A DNA stretch of 64,000 nucleotides. It comes from Tubulanus polymorphus. Taxonomy: Eukaryota; Nemertea; Palaeonemertea; Tubulaniformes; Tubulanidae. Of the stretch, positions 24,569 through 58,400 are shown one piece after another; position 1 is the stretch's first letter, and the number at the start of each line of letters is the position of its first letter. The position numbers and the translations under genes were made by a program. The notes under the pieces are model-generated. The model saw nothing but the letters and a program-made list of their open reading frames with translations, ran no database searches and was not told where the DNA came from. The stretch covers positions 21,470,650-21,534,649 of the forward strand of contig NC_134026.1 in the NCBI RefSeq assembly GCF_964204645.1. Direction: 5' to 3'.

Positions 24569-26711
24569 ACCAATCCATCCCCGCCCCCTGGAATTCATAT
24601 ACTTCGGGGGAGATTATCGGTCAATAAAGCCACAACAGAATCATAACTAAAACAAAATTCGTCCATAAAATTGTCCAGTACTACAATCGATTTCAAGTCA
24701 CTTCTGCCTCATTAGGTTTAATGTATTAAATAGACTATGTACAAAATCAATCGTGCTGGAATCAATATATAGGCCCTAGTCCTCAGGGATGAATTATGTC
24801 TTAAATTTGATTCTGTTGTGGCCTTATTAGAGAATATTGGTCCCCCGAGCTCCGGGGTAAACAATGTCTACTGCACTTGAACAGTATCTGGTCAGCCTTA
24901 TGCATGGCCGGCGCCAATTATTTGTTGCAAACTCCTAAACTAATGAAATCTTTAGGCCAATAAAATTGTGTGAGACAGACAGCCAATTTGGTTTGGCTAA
25001 TTTAGAAAAAACATTGTCATATTGTCGGTAGGTTTATTCCCATGAACCTTCTTTATAAGCTTGGAAAAATCAAGAAACCAAGGTATAATACATAGTAGCC
25101 AGCTTTACTTGTATCATTCAAAAAAGTCGTTTCAGAAAAAATCAGTCTTAAAGAATGATTTTCTCATTTTCGAAATGGCACTTCAGAACTTGACAAGGGG
25201 TTGTTGGCATATAACAGTTTGGATATATGACAAGAAATTGAACTCGCAATCCAATTATTAAATAGCCTGTAGAAAAACTGGTGCCTCAAAAGATTTATAC
25301 AACTATACAAATTTTCATTTACATATGAATCTTCAACCACTGTCACAGCTATGTTCGACAAGGAGGTTATCAAAATCAAGTCTAGAATAGTCCCAGAAAA
25401 CCAACCCATGTGGTTACATAGATTCAGAATGTCGGGAAATAATACAATTCTTTTGAAAGTAACATATCAAAGTAAAATATCTTCACAATGAAATCAAGAA
25501 CTATAAATGAGCCTCTAGCCTTTTGGAATTAGAAAGCATGTGTTAAACTATGAAATCCTACCAGGCTGATCATGCTATGAATATTTTTCAAATTTAAGTT
25601 AACTTAACTATTCATTTAATTAACATTTGAGTACTTGATAAGAGACAATCAGAAGCTTTTCAGATAGGCCTATTGCTCGTAAGAATCAAGAATTCAGACA
25701 CCAGTATCATTAGCTCAAAGGGAAAACTGGTAGGCCTAGGACCTTTTAGCATTGACCCTGAAACATTAGTTTTGGGGTCCATATATGGTTATCAAAACAT
25801 GATTAACGTAAGCCTACTGCATAGAACAGTATGATTAATATCAACTACACATCATGCCAAATAGTTAATCAATAAATACAATACCTTATTGATTATTGAA
25901 GGAATAAAGATGAAGTCAATGTCTGGGCATGCTATAGGCCTAGGCCCCAGGCCTCAGTAGTAGGCTGAATTTGAATAATTCTAACCAATCCAATAAAACC
26001 AACTCTAGACCTTTAAATCTAAATCAGAGTTTTCCTCATTTTTTTTTCTTCCAAAAGATTTAACATATGGTAAAAAGATTATCCATTAAGCCTATTTCAA
26101 ATCATAACAAATCATTCAACTAGGCCTATAGACTACTTTAAGATTGAACAGCTTGAGCTTCGGGTATTAAACTCAATTAGTCAATCCATGGTTAAGGTTT
26201 ACGATTGGATATTCTCACTAACTGCAGTTAGTTGATTTAAGCCCATTCAAATATAAAAGCCAACAAACATGACGAAGCTAACTTAACTATATAGTCAACC
26301 TATAGGTCAGGACATGTAGAGCCAACAAATGTTTGATGCATATTGTTACAATCAACGCAATTCGAACATCTTTCTGTATCGACAAGCTTTTAAGTTTTTT
26401 AATAGTGAGAAAACATTTACAAAATATGGAAACTAATTATACAAGCACTTCATTCATATGCATGGAATGTTACATCAAACGATTTTTACTCAGACTACAA
26501 AACTGCCAGCGAAATCGCTCAAAATTAAAAAAAGGCTTCAAAATCAGTCAGTTAGCACCACTTATCATTAAATAGAATGAAATCAACATACCCCTGTTAT
26601 AGAGCGAATAAACTAAAAATCCACCAACAGCATGAGATTATGAGTTGTTAATCATGATACTTCCGTATTCAATTTTTGACCATCGCTGTCACTGGTCGAC
26701 TGTTTACTAAT

Positions 26712-26725
26712 GCGCCATCTAACGG
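26712..26725 (-). promoter_or_regulatory. CTCF-like motif in the divergent spacer
   Basis: The minus strand reads CCGTTAGATGGCGC, close to the animal CTCF consensus CCASYAGRKGGCRS (two positions off). It is the only such site I noticed between the divergent ABCA and clathrin genes. Binding is inferred. Confidence 0.3.
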
Positions 26726-27661
26726 TAAGATTACTGGCATACACACTTGCCGTAGGTGGCTAATTCATCCTATTTTCGGGATTGTGACTCCGAGTCGAAA
26801 TACGGTTACTTACATTTTTAACATTTTCCTGAAAAAGAATATATCAAACTCTTCTTTTTTCATGCCCAACGTTGAAAACTAAGTAAAATCGAAGAAAATA
26901 AACCCTCTCACCTGTTAACTTGAACTTGAACGTGAACTTGCGTCGAGTCGGGGCAGGCCATAAAATCGGAAAAAATGAATTTAGAGTAACGTATAAATCG
27001 ATTGTGGTGCACATAAAGCAGATTGAGCTGAATTATTTCTGTGATTTTGATTCAAAAGTATGCAGCACCATATCGTGATTACCAGCTCACGGAGCACTGT
27101 CAACAGTAGATCTATGCATTTAATTTTGTTGAAATTAATTAAAAAAGGACATTGGCCATTTTTTCCGTTCACCATTTGTCCATAGATGATGTAGGCGAAT
27201 TCCTTTTGCGGTCTCATATAAATGAATTTTTGAATTTTCTCAGTGTCTTTTTTTCACACAGAGAATCATGGTTAATTTTCTGAAAATGGGGTTTTAATAA
27301 GTTATTTTTGCGTATTTTGGAGATTTTCTTTCTAAGTAATATTCATGACGAAATTTCTACATGTTTACTTCTAGGAATCTAATCACCTACCTAGGTAGCT
27401 TAATTTGCTCTAGAAATTTTGAAACTCTGCGAGTGCTTAATCGTCGTGGTTAATTTTCTGTGGCGTTTTTTATCGGAAGTGTATTCAGTAATCTAATGAA
27501 TTGTCACCAACAAGTAATTGTCTTATCAAATGTTTTTCTTTTCGGTATGAAAATAATTCACAATTGTCTTATTTTCTAAAATCTTATGACCTTATAGAAA
27601 TAATTTCTGCGATAATCAATTGAAAGAATTCCGAAAGAATTACTTTGGTGACAGCGTTAAT

Positions 27662-27698
27662 TGATTTTCGTTAGACCCGCCGGGTCTTACGAAAATCA
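27662..27698. repeat. 37-bp near-perfect palindrome
   Basis: Arms tgattttcgttagacccg (27662-27679) and cgggtcttacgaaaatca (27681-27698) are reverse complements with one mismatch and a single spacer base. It lies about 0.68 kb before the clathrin start codon. It could extrude as a cruciform or bind a dimeric protein; function unknown. Confidence 0.75.
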
Positions 27699-28249
27699 CA
27701 TGCATAAAAGGAAGAGGAAAACTTCCTCAGAGTGTTCCAAAGCCTCGTGCCTTTTTTGTCTCAACTAAGATGAAATATTTCTTGCATTTCGCGGCTCTTT
27801 TTCGATTTACGCGCCCAGAGTACACGTTTGAGTCTAAAATTTAGATCGCTTAAAATCAATTCAGGCTATCCGAATATGATGATGTTAAGTCAACGAAAAC
27901 ACATTTTAAGTATTGTGAATGATTAATTGACAAACTAATTAAGTTTGATTGACAACCGGCCACGTTTTAGTGTTATGTCATTCCAGGAAATTATCGGAAA
28001 ATGACGTAGCGCCGGATCGATAACGATGACGTAGATAAGCTGAATTTCTGGTCCGATGTTGTAGTTCCTACGACGCATTTCCGACTTCTCAAAATCATCA
28101 TCGGAATCACGATTACATGTGTTAGAAAATCGCGTTTTAACATAAAAGACGACGTTATTGGCATTCAACGGATAGATTAGAGTCGATTTTTGAGACTGAA
28201 TATTGCGTAGTGATTTTAGCTGCGCTACTTGCCACTCTTCTCACCGGTG

Positions 28250-28260
28250 GCCGCCATTTT
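28250..28260 (-). promoter_or_regulatory. YY1-like element near the clathrin transcription start
   Basis: The minus strand reads AAAATGGCGGC, the classic YY1 core, 114 bases before the clathrin start codon. It follows a pyrimidine run (cactcttctc at 28233-28242). This combination is common just downstream of start sites in TATA-less housekeeping promoters, so transcription may begin in roughly 28210-28250. The motif is seen directly; promoter function is inferred. Confidence 0.35.
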
Positions 28261-28373
28261 ACAGTATTTGGTGGTTGAAATCGAGTAGTTTTGCCACCGG
28301 TACGTCCACATTAAATGTCCTAATCGTCGACGAGTTATTTATCGAAGACGAGGAACACGTAAAGAACACGAGC

Positions 28374-50967
<22,594 letters not shown>

Positions 50968-52542
50968 TGACCATGTACGCGTTAGCGTGTCACCAACTCT
51001 CAAAAGACTATTTTGTTGACTGGACACGACGACTCGATTGTCAGAAAGTGCCGCCGCGCTCGTTGGTTAGTCTCAGGGATTTCTCTGTCGTGCTTGCTGT
51101 CGTCGAGAACGGAAGATCGCAGTGCTGCTGCTGCTGCTGTGTCCGAAACGGTATTCATGCGTCGAAATTCATCATGAGCGTCATCTTCATCGAAGCCCTC
51201 CATCACCATCACCACCACCGCAGTTAATTATTATATTCATACATACACACACACCACGAACTATGTGCTTAAAAACGTTGTCAAAGCCCGGCTGCTAACG
51301 AAAGGGCTTTAACTTAAACCACCTTAAAACGGTAGATCGGTTATTTAAATCATGACTGCGCCACTCAGTGCAGGAGTTGCCCGTGGTTGTTAGTTGAAAA
51401 ATAAGCTCCCCATGTTCGATCATTCTATTGCGGAGTTGTTGATCGACAACTGTGGAACGCTATGCGTTAAGCACTGCGAAATTGCTGATAATGTTTATAT
51501 CTCTTAACAGAAAAGCTTGATCTATTATCGTGCTCTCCTCTGCCACTAGTCAATTTGATTTTTCCGAGCTCTTCGACTATGCTCTATGATTCGATTGCCA
51601 TCTCGCGTGGCACCACTTTCTGATAATCCTCGCTGCGTAATATCTGCGAAATCATTCCTTATATAGCATTATACAATACGATACGATACCCCCAGCGCAT
51701 TAGTGTTTCAATTTACGCCCTCCTTCCTTACTATACGTTATCCACCACACCCCTTCCTATATTATTAGAATGATGTGCTAGAATTAATCCTTGTTAAACG
51801 CACCCGTATCTAAAAATCACTTGCAAGTCCATTCAAAGGTACTCGGCATTCTCTGCACTAGATCCATGTGTACACCGTGCGATAGATTCCGAGTTCGGTT
51901 TCTTTGGGTTTAATGGAAAAAGTATACGGTCGAATTCCCGTACGCGAAAGGGATTTGAAGTTCTGCGCTCCTGGTCCACTAGGGTAGGCACTCGCAGCAC
52001 GGCTGAGTCTCGGTGCCACGGGCCAAAGATCGTTGGCGAATAGAATTCGAGGAGAACCGGGTGCACTTATTAATAATGACGAAAGTATAGAAACATGTTT
52101 ATCTCGCGTATAAATCTAACCAGTAATTTCTGATAGTAATCATCGTCATATTCAAACTACGTATCGCATAACGACATTTAATTCTCTATTGATAGATAAA
52201 AATAGATAGACAATTTAAACACACATCGATGATCACCATCATCTAGTATTAGTTACTACCGGGAGACAGTAGCCGCAATAATTTTCATCGTGTCATGTTT
52301 TGTGTGGATGTGAGTATAGTAGAGAGAAATCCCAAGATTGCGAACGAAACGGAACGAAACGTTTTATCGCTAACTCGGCGATAGCCCGCGCGAGTCTCGA
52401 CCGGAGAAGTCGATTTGATTTTCGAAAAAAAAAATTGTTCCATAGCGACGAATGCCGTTAAACAAACAACTGGCTTCTCTCGGTCATACGCTACCGAACC
52501 AACATTTTTCTTTGCCGTCGGTCATTTATTATTATTGATAAG

Positions 52543-52543
<1 letters not shown>

Positions 52544-52583
<40 letters not shown>
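52544..52583. repeat. ATT trinucleotide repeat, clathrin 3' UTR
   Basis: About 13 uninterrupted ATT units; a shorter related tract sits at 41097-41142 in clathrin intron 11. Confidence 0.85.
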
Positions 52584-52584
<1 letters not shown>

Positions 52585-53510
52585 AATACATATCTGTTTA
52601 TATGAGAAATGTGTATGTACAGAAATGGCTGAGATTTTTCCGTAATATTGTTGTCGTTTTTTGAGAGTGCTTGTATTTCACGATGTTCTCATTTTTGTTT
52701 CGCCCCGCGAAGTCGGTTCGGCCGAGACCGCGCTCGATTAACGCCTTTGAATTTTATCCCCTTTAGCCGCCGCTGCGGTAACTTCTAACATAGAACGAAT
52801 TAAGAATTGAAGATAGATTCGCAGTTATAATCGTTACTTCGTGTGGACGGGTTTGTTGATAAATATCGATGCATATATATTTGTCTGTGTACACGGAACG
52901 TTTTAGATTACGATGTTTGTAAATGTGAATGGTTGTACAAAAAGATAATGAATAGATGATACTGCATGCCTTCACCTTTGTAGATTCGATTTAGGAAAAA
53001 TAATTTTTGATTCGGTGAATATTCGGCAATTGAAAAATTCATCGAAGACGGCTTCATTGTAAAAAGCGAAAACCAAATATTCGATTTGTGTATTATATAG
53101 TAGGTTAAGTTATACTATGATAAGAAGAAAGTTTTTCCGTTGACCGTTTGGTGCGAATAAAAATGAACGCGCATTTCCCCCTTGTTAAGCTGAAGAAAAC
53201 TGAAACGAGATTTTTTTGTTCGTTTCACGATGGTTAGTTGGTTTATTATTTATGTCCGTGTGTCTATAGTTGGTCCTAGCTTCGTAGTAATGAATAATAC
53301 GATGAGCAGATGATGAATGAAAAAAAAAACGGGAAGAAATTTCGTCGGAAACTTGGAATCTTACCGTACCTGCCTATCTCGTATAAGAGAAAATCTCGAT
53401 TATATAATATACTATTGTTTAAGGTGTTTATTATTAAGAAAAAAACAACTCTGTAATAGATCCTATATGTAAAATAATAATATGGCCGCGTTAGTGTGTT
53501 CATTATAAAG

Positions 53511-53542
53511 TTATATATATATATAGATATATATATATATAT
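53511..53542. repeat. TA-rich tract, clathrin 3' UTR
   Basis: Two TA runs separated by tagata, about 130 bases before the poly(A) signal. Confidence 0.75.
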
Positions 53543-53670
53543 GGCCAGGTCCACACTAAAAATCGTATATATAAATAAAAAATGAAATACAAGTCTTATT
53601 AGAACAAACGATTGTAGTGAAAGTATATAATAATAATAATATATGTACAAAATAATAATCGACGGGTTTA

Positions 53671-53676
53671 AATAAA
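53671..53676 (+). terminator. Poly(A) signal, clathrin heavy chain
   Basis: AATAAA in a TA-rich context with a GT-rich downstream element within 30 bases. This is the last good signal before sequence character changes and before the next gene on the same strand. Confidence 0.5.
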
Positions 53677-53699
53677 GGCCTGTGTGATTAAATATGTCT

Positions 53700-55433
53700 T
53701 CGTTCTTCGTGTTTTTGTCCGGTGAGGTCATTTCATGAGGATTCAACTCTACCCTTCTGGTACGTGTTAATTGATGAGCCCATGTGTTTGATAAGTCCTC
53801 TGTTCATGTTCAGGCATTCGAAACTGGTGGCATCGGAAATGCATCATAAAGCAGGAAATGGTTAAGAGTTTTCTGGAGGAGGACCTACAAACCCACCCTC
53901 TCCGCTGGTTTTGCTACCCTATTCAGTTGGCCTTGGATCTACCCCTGGCCTTTGTTCAAACCTCCCAGCACTGCAGGCCGAGCTTTTTGGGGGATAGTTC
54001 TCAAGTTTCAAGAGAAAGGACACTTATTCACTGTGAAAATGGACATTTTCCAATTGAAAAAGGACTGATCGTAAATAAATCATTTGAGAATGGATTGATT
54101 TTCATTTAAAAAAGAAAAAACGAAAATTGTCTCCAAATTTTGGAAACCTTTACCCTAATTTTTTGCCAATGACTTTTTAAGAGCAATTTGATAATCTTAT
54201 GGGGTTCATTCCCTATTGTTGGTTCATTGGAGGCTTTACTCATTGCTATCAAAATAAAATATGTTTCGTATTCCTCGTTTATAGGAGTATATATTCAGTG
54301 ATGATCACTACTGACTAGATCATTTTTAAAGTGCTGTAGGTTTGTTATCAGTTGCCATTATTACAAAACAAATCAATGGAAACAAAAGATTTTTGTTTGG
54401 TTTCTGGTTGCTGATAGCGATGGAAAAAGCGATTCTCTCATCATGACCCGATAATAGCACCACGACTTAAAAACCGCAGACGGATATCTAGTACTGGAAT
54501 AAACCAGCCCTTTGTTGGTTTGCTATCAGTTGGCATCCACCTTCCTGGCATGAGTCAGACGAAGACCGAGCTAATTTTCTGAGGAAAATGAGCTCAAACT
54601 GTTACTACTGGTCACGAAAACTCTAAAAAATTGAATAAGTTCCAAAATATCCCTAAAAAACGATTTCGTTTTTTTAAAAATGATTTAGCGGCTTAGAAAG
54701 AAATAGTTTTGGTATCAATTACAGATTTTTAAACGTTTAATTGGCCTAAATAATTTGTCTTCCTTTTGGGAGACCTGTGTCTTTTTAAGTGGGTAAATAG
54801 GCCAGGTGTCTTCAGCACCGGCAAAGTGACAGTAACTATTTACTAGGTTAAAAAGTTATGTTTACATTTGGTGAAAATTGATATTTGAATGCCAAAACAA
54901 TAAACCCCTGTAAATCGCTCGAGAAAACTTGAGACTATGCCATGTTCAGCGTATAGGGGTTTGTAGCTAGTGTTTGGCTAATTAGTGACAGCGTGGATTA
55001 CGGTTATCTGCCCTAAACCTTTCACACACTAATTGACCCCGTTGAGTAAACAGTTTCTCATATCTACTCCAGTGGACAAGAGCAAACAATATGCCGAATT
55101 ATCTCAAAATCCTTTGTTATTGTCACCCTATCTTGCTGTGAGCATGAGTAAGCGAGTCCATTCGCGGCTTGCGCTTGGGAATATTCATTGGCGCTCACTT
55201 CGGATGAGGTTTCCACATTGCGGCCGAATTCAACTGATTAGAACTTTAAATTCTCGGTATTACTTGTCACCAACTATTCGAGGCCCGCATTGGTTGTGAG
55301 TGCTGATTCATACTCGTTGAGAATCGAAACAAAACCGAATTCAGTTTTCTAATCACTACGCTTAAGTCGCCTGAACGGAGGGTCGAAAAGAAGCGTTGCC
55401 AGAGAAATTGACTGTAAAAAATACACCGATAAT
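53700..55433. other. Spacer between clathrin and SBSPON-like genes
   Basis: No recognisable gene, RNA or intact repeat. Open frames of 83-88 codons exist (53858-54109, 55033-55299) but have no family resemblance. The promoter of the SBSPON-like gene is expected near the right end; no TATA box is obvious. Confidence 0.5.
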
Positions 55434-58400
55434 ATGGAGATTCGATTCGTTTTGATAGCAGTTTTTGCGATTTTATTTAGCTTATCTTGCGGGCTCGATG
55501 CAAGAGGCTGCGGAGAAAATAATTTCTGTTGCAAAGGACAAAATAACACGTGCATCGGCAAGACAACGAATCGCCGAGGTCGAGAAGTGACATGTTATTG
55601 TGACGAAAACTGTCGGCGTAATTCAGATTGCTGCGAGGATTATTTGCAGCTATGCCAACGTAAGTTTTTTTGCAAATCAAAATAAGCATTTTTTGAATAA
55701 TATTTAACTTTGCAATAAGTTGGTATTCAATTATTAATATTTGAGTGGTGTAGATTTTTTGTGAAGATCCACTTGTGCAAGACACGCCCAGGTTTCCCAG
55801 TCCTGCGCTTTGGCTCCAGGCAACCGTCGGGACGCCGTGTATATTTATGAGCGCTTCTACTTCTTTTTTAAATGCTTGAATACCGAAAAAATTTCCAGAC
55901 CTAGAATGGGACGTTATTTTAGTCCTTCAGCACATATTTCCATAGGCGTCAGAAAGGAAACCAGTCATGTTTCAATAATCGTTCTAATTGAGACCTCGAG
56001 GTTTTTTCTTTCCTTACAATCTCCAGCTTGCTACCAGACCTGACCTAAAAACTTTTTAACGAGGTGAAAAAAGCAAACTCGTTCTAGCCAGGAATATAAA
56101 AATATAAAGGCCATGTTTAGTTGATTCTTTGCCTGTGAGATATATACAAGATCGTTATCGAGAAAGCCATGTTGATTTGGTTAAATGGCTTCTTAAAATA
56201 AGTCGTATGATGTAAGAGTAAATATTTTACCAGCCATTTGTGTCGTTTGGTTTTCGTCTTACAAACCCACAATGTGAGTTACGTAGAATTGACCCAACTG
56301 ATAGAAAAGCCAGAAATGAACCGCGCGCCCTTATTTTGTTTCCGCGTATGTCAAAAGACAATGCAATTTCAAATGTTTCTTGGTATGTTTTCATCTACCA
56401 CAATTAAATGGTTTCAAATAATGATGAATCGGATTCCGCGAAAATGATTTATCAACGCGTTTAACAATTTTCATCGAAGGCAGCAATAACATTGTTTTGG
56501 TGGTCTAATAAATCAAATACTACAGTGTTCTGTGTGTAGTCCTATTATGAATATCGGTAGCAAAGTCATAGTTCAAATGATAACATTGAAAGAATACTTC
56601 AAATCTCGACTGATGTTTGATTTTCGATAACGGTTGGCGATCAAAACACCTTCCGGCGCACTGAGTTCCACCCACACACCGACCGCCGATCACACATACT
56701 TGGATTCCCGATTTCAAAATCAAACCCCCTGTTTCGTTCCCGGCTGGTGTGGTGGGTTTGTGAGGACAATCAAATCAAATCTATCAATTAAATAAATTCC
56801 AGGGCCAATCCCTACTTTAAGATAAAACAGTGCACCATTTTCTGCGGACAGCTTTGTGACAAAACATTTTGTTTGCGCTGCGCGAGAAAGCCCACATGCG
56901 ATGCGAGGCAGGAAATCAGAATGCTTGTGCATTCGATCATTTCCTTAATGGTCAAACTGTGACATATTTCAGGTTTTAATAGCCAATTTCCAGTGCACTG
57001 ACCGCGTGTTGTGGATCTATCGAAGACGGATACCGCAATATTTGTGCAAAACCACATCCTCCGAAAAGCGCTATAAAAATTCAACCCTCCACGTGGATAC
57101 GGAATGTCTAAAAGTTCACGGGGAAATGCAAATTTCACTTCGTTCCCTTGAAAAATCGAAATTTTAGCAATGGGTCCAGCCCTCACCATACATTTCGGCT
57201 AGATGATGATTTACCTTCCATACCATATATTTCCCATTTGAACATAAAAAACGTCTCGGATGTTTGAGGAGATTTCTAAGAATAACTGTTGCTTCCCCGC
57301 ACAGCGAGAAGCATGGTGGCCTGGTGGCACAGTTCTTTTTTTTCTCGTTGAGATGATGATGTATTTTGTGTCTCCGCTGGAATATAAAAATCAGTACACC
57401 CGCCAAGAACCAGCTCGGATTTTCTGTGTACCCAGATGTTGCGTTCGCCGTAGCCAATATTTATAGATGATCTAATACGTATATCTTAGCTTCCGCGGTT
57501 TAACATCCCATATTTATTTACCCTGGAAAAAATCTGTTTGCGTTGCCACTTCGTTCACGCCAAGAGGAATTAGAACGAGAGCATAATTGCATCCACAAAA
57601 AAAACCTAAGATTTATTAATTTCTCGCACAAAGTTGGTGATTTTAAGGAAATATCATCATAATTCTGCGAAGCCTGAGTCACTGGAACCCTTTTCACAGA
57701 TACACTGCGAGGGCTACCATCACTAGGGCCGACCGCTATTTGCTATGTACGCTACACCTGCTTGTTGAACAAGTGGCTGAGAATTTTTTGTTGTATATAG
57801 TACGTCCACACACAGTTCACCGAGGTCAGACATAAGTTATGTCTCCATTTCCTTCGAATCGAATGAACCGAACGTATATGACATTTTTCAATTAACACAA
57901 CCTTATCAAATATCAATACTGAGTTCCTGTGTATATCCATAAAGAAATATCACATGTGCGTGAAGATATGAATTGGAAAAAATATGTACGTATACTGATG
58001 ACTAAATGTATTCCCTTAGAGTTTCTTTCCGAAATGAGATCTCCCAGAAAATCAACACAAGGATCATGATAGATTTTGTATGAATCGATGACCGAAACAG
58101 TTTAAAATTTCCAAAGCTGATGGATCGAAGAATTGATAAATACTGATTTCGACCCAAAACATCGGGGCTCCTAATTTTTCTGAACACCAAAATCCTTCGT
58201 GGAATAACCATTATTTTCATTCCTTGAAGCGTTAAAAAGTTATTTTTTTTCAATAATCTGATATGAATTTATATTTTCAGTGGTTCACTGTAGGGTATCC
58301 GACTGGTCGAAATGGAGTGAGTGCAGCAACCAGTGCGGAGCCGGTACTCGCACAAGCACGCGATCCGTAATAGAAGCGCCCAGAAATGGCGGCGATTCCT

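Larger units (their letters stand above)
21236..28373. other. Spacer between head-to-head ABCA and clathrin genes
   Basis: The two start codons are about 7.1 kb apart and point away from each other, so this stretch should hold both promoters and the ABCA 5' UTR exon(s). Contents recognised: TA repeat (21254-21291), 1.2-kb TIR transposon (21874-23098), tRNA-derived SINE (24364-24568), CTCF-like site (26712-26725), palindrome (27662-27698), YY1-like site (28250-28260). I see no protein-coding gene in 23100-28370; the short frames there lack family similarity and splice context. Confidence 0.55.
50968..53695 (+). other. Clathrin 3' UTR with poly(A) signal at 53671
   Basis: Follows the clathrin stop codon (50965-50967) and contains no credible coding frame. 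An AATAAA at 53671-53676 is followed by a GT-rich stretch (tgtgtg at about 53681), the expected layout of a cleavage site. An earlier AATAAA near 53157 could give a shorter form. The region holds an ATT-repeat (52544-52583), a CTG run near 51123 and a TA-rich tract (53511-53542). Confidence 0.6.

Noticed and set aside
24274-24578. Overlapping minus-strand frames of 86 and 99 codons
   Set aside because: They are translations through the tRNA-derived SINE; the apparent coding signal comes from the tRNA-like head and has no splice or start context.
51180-51227. His-rich stretch in a plus-strand frame after the clathrin stop
   Set aside because: A CAT/CAC-rich microsatellite in the 3' UTR read in one frame; the clathrin frame has already ended.
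53858-54109. 83-codon frame downstream of clathrin
   Set aside because: No family similarity and not linked to any exon; it lies in spacer DNA.
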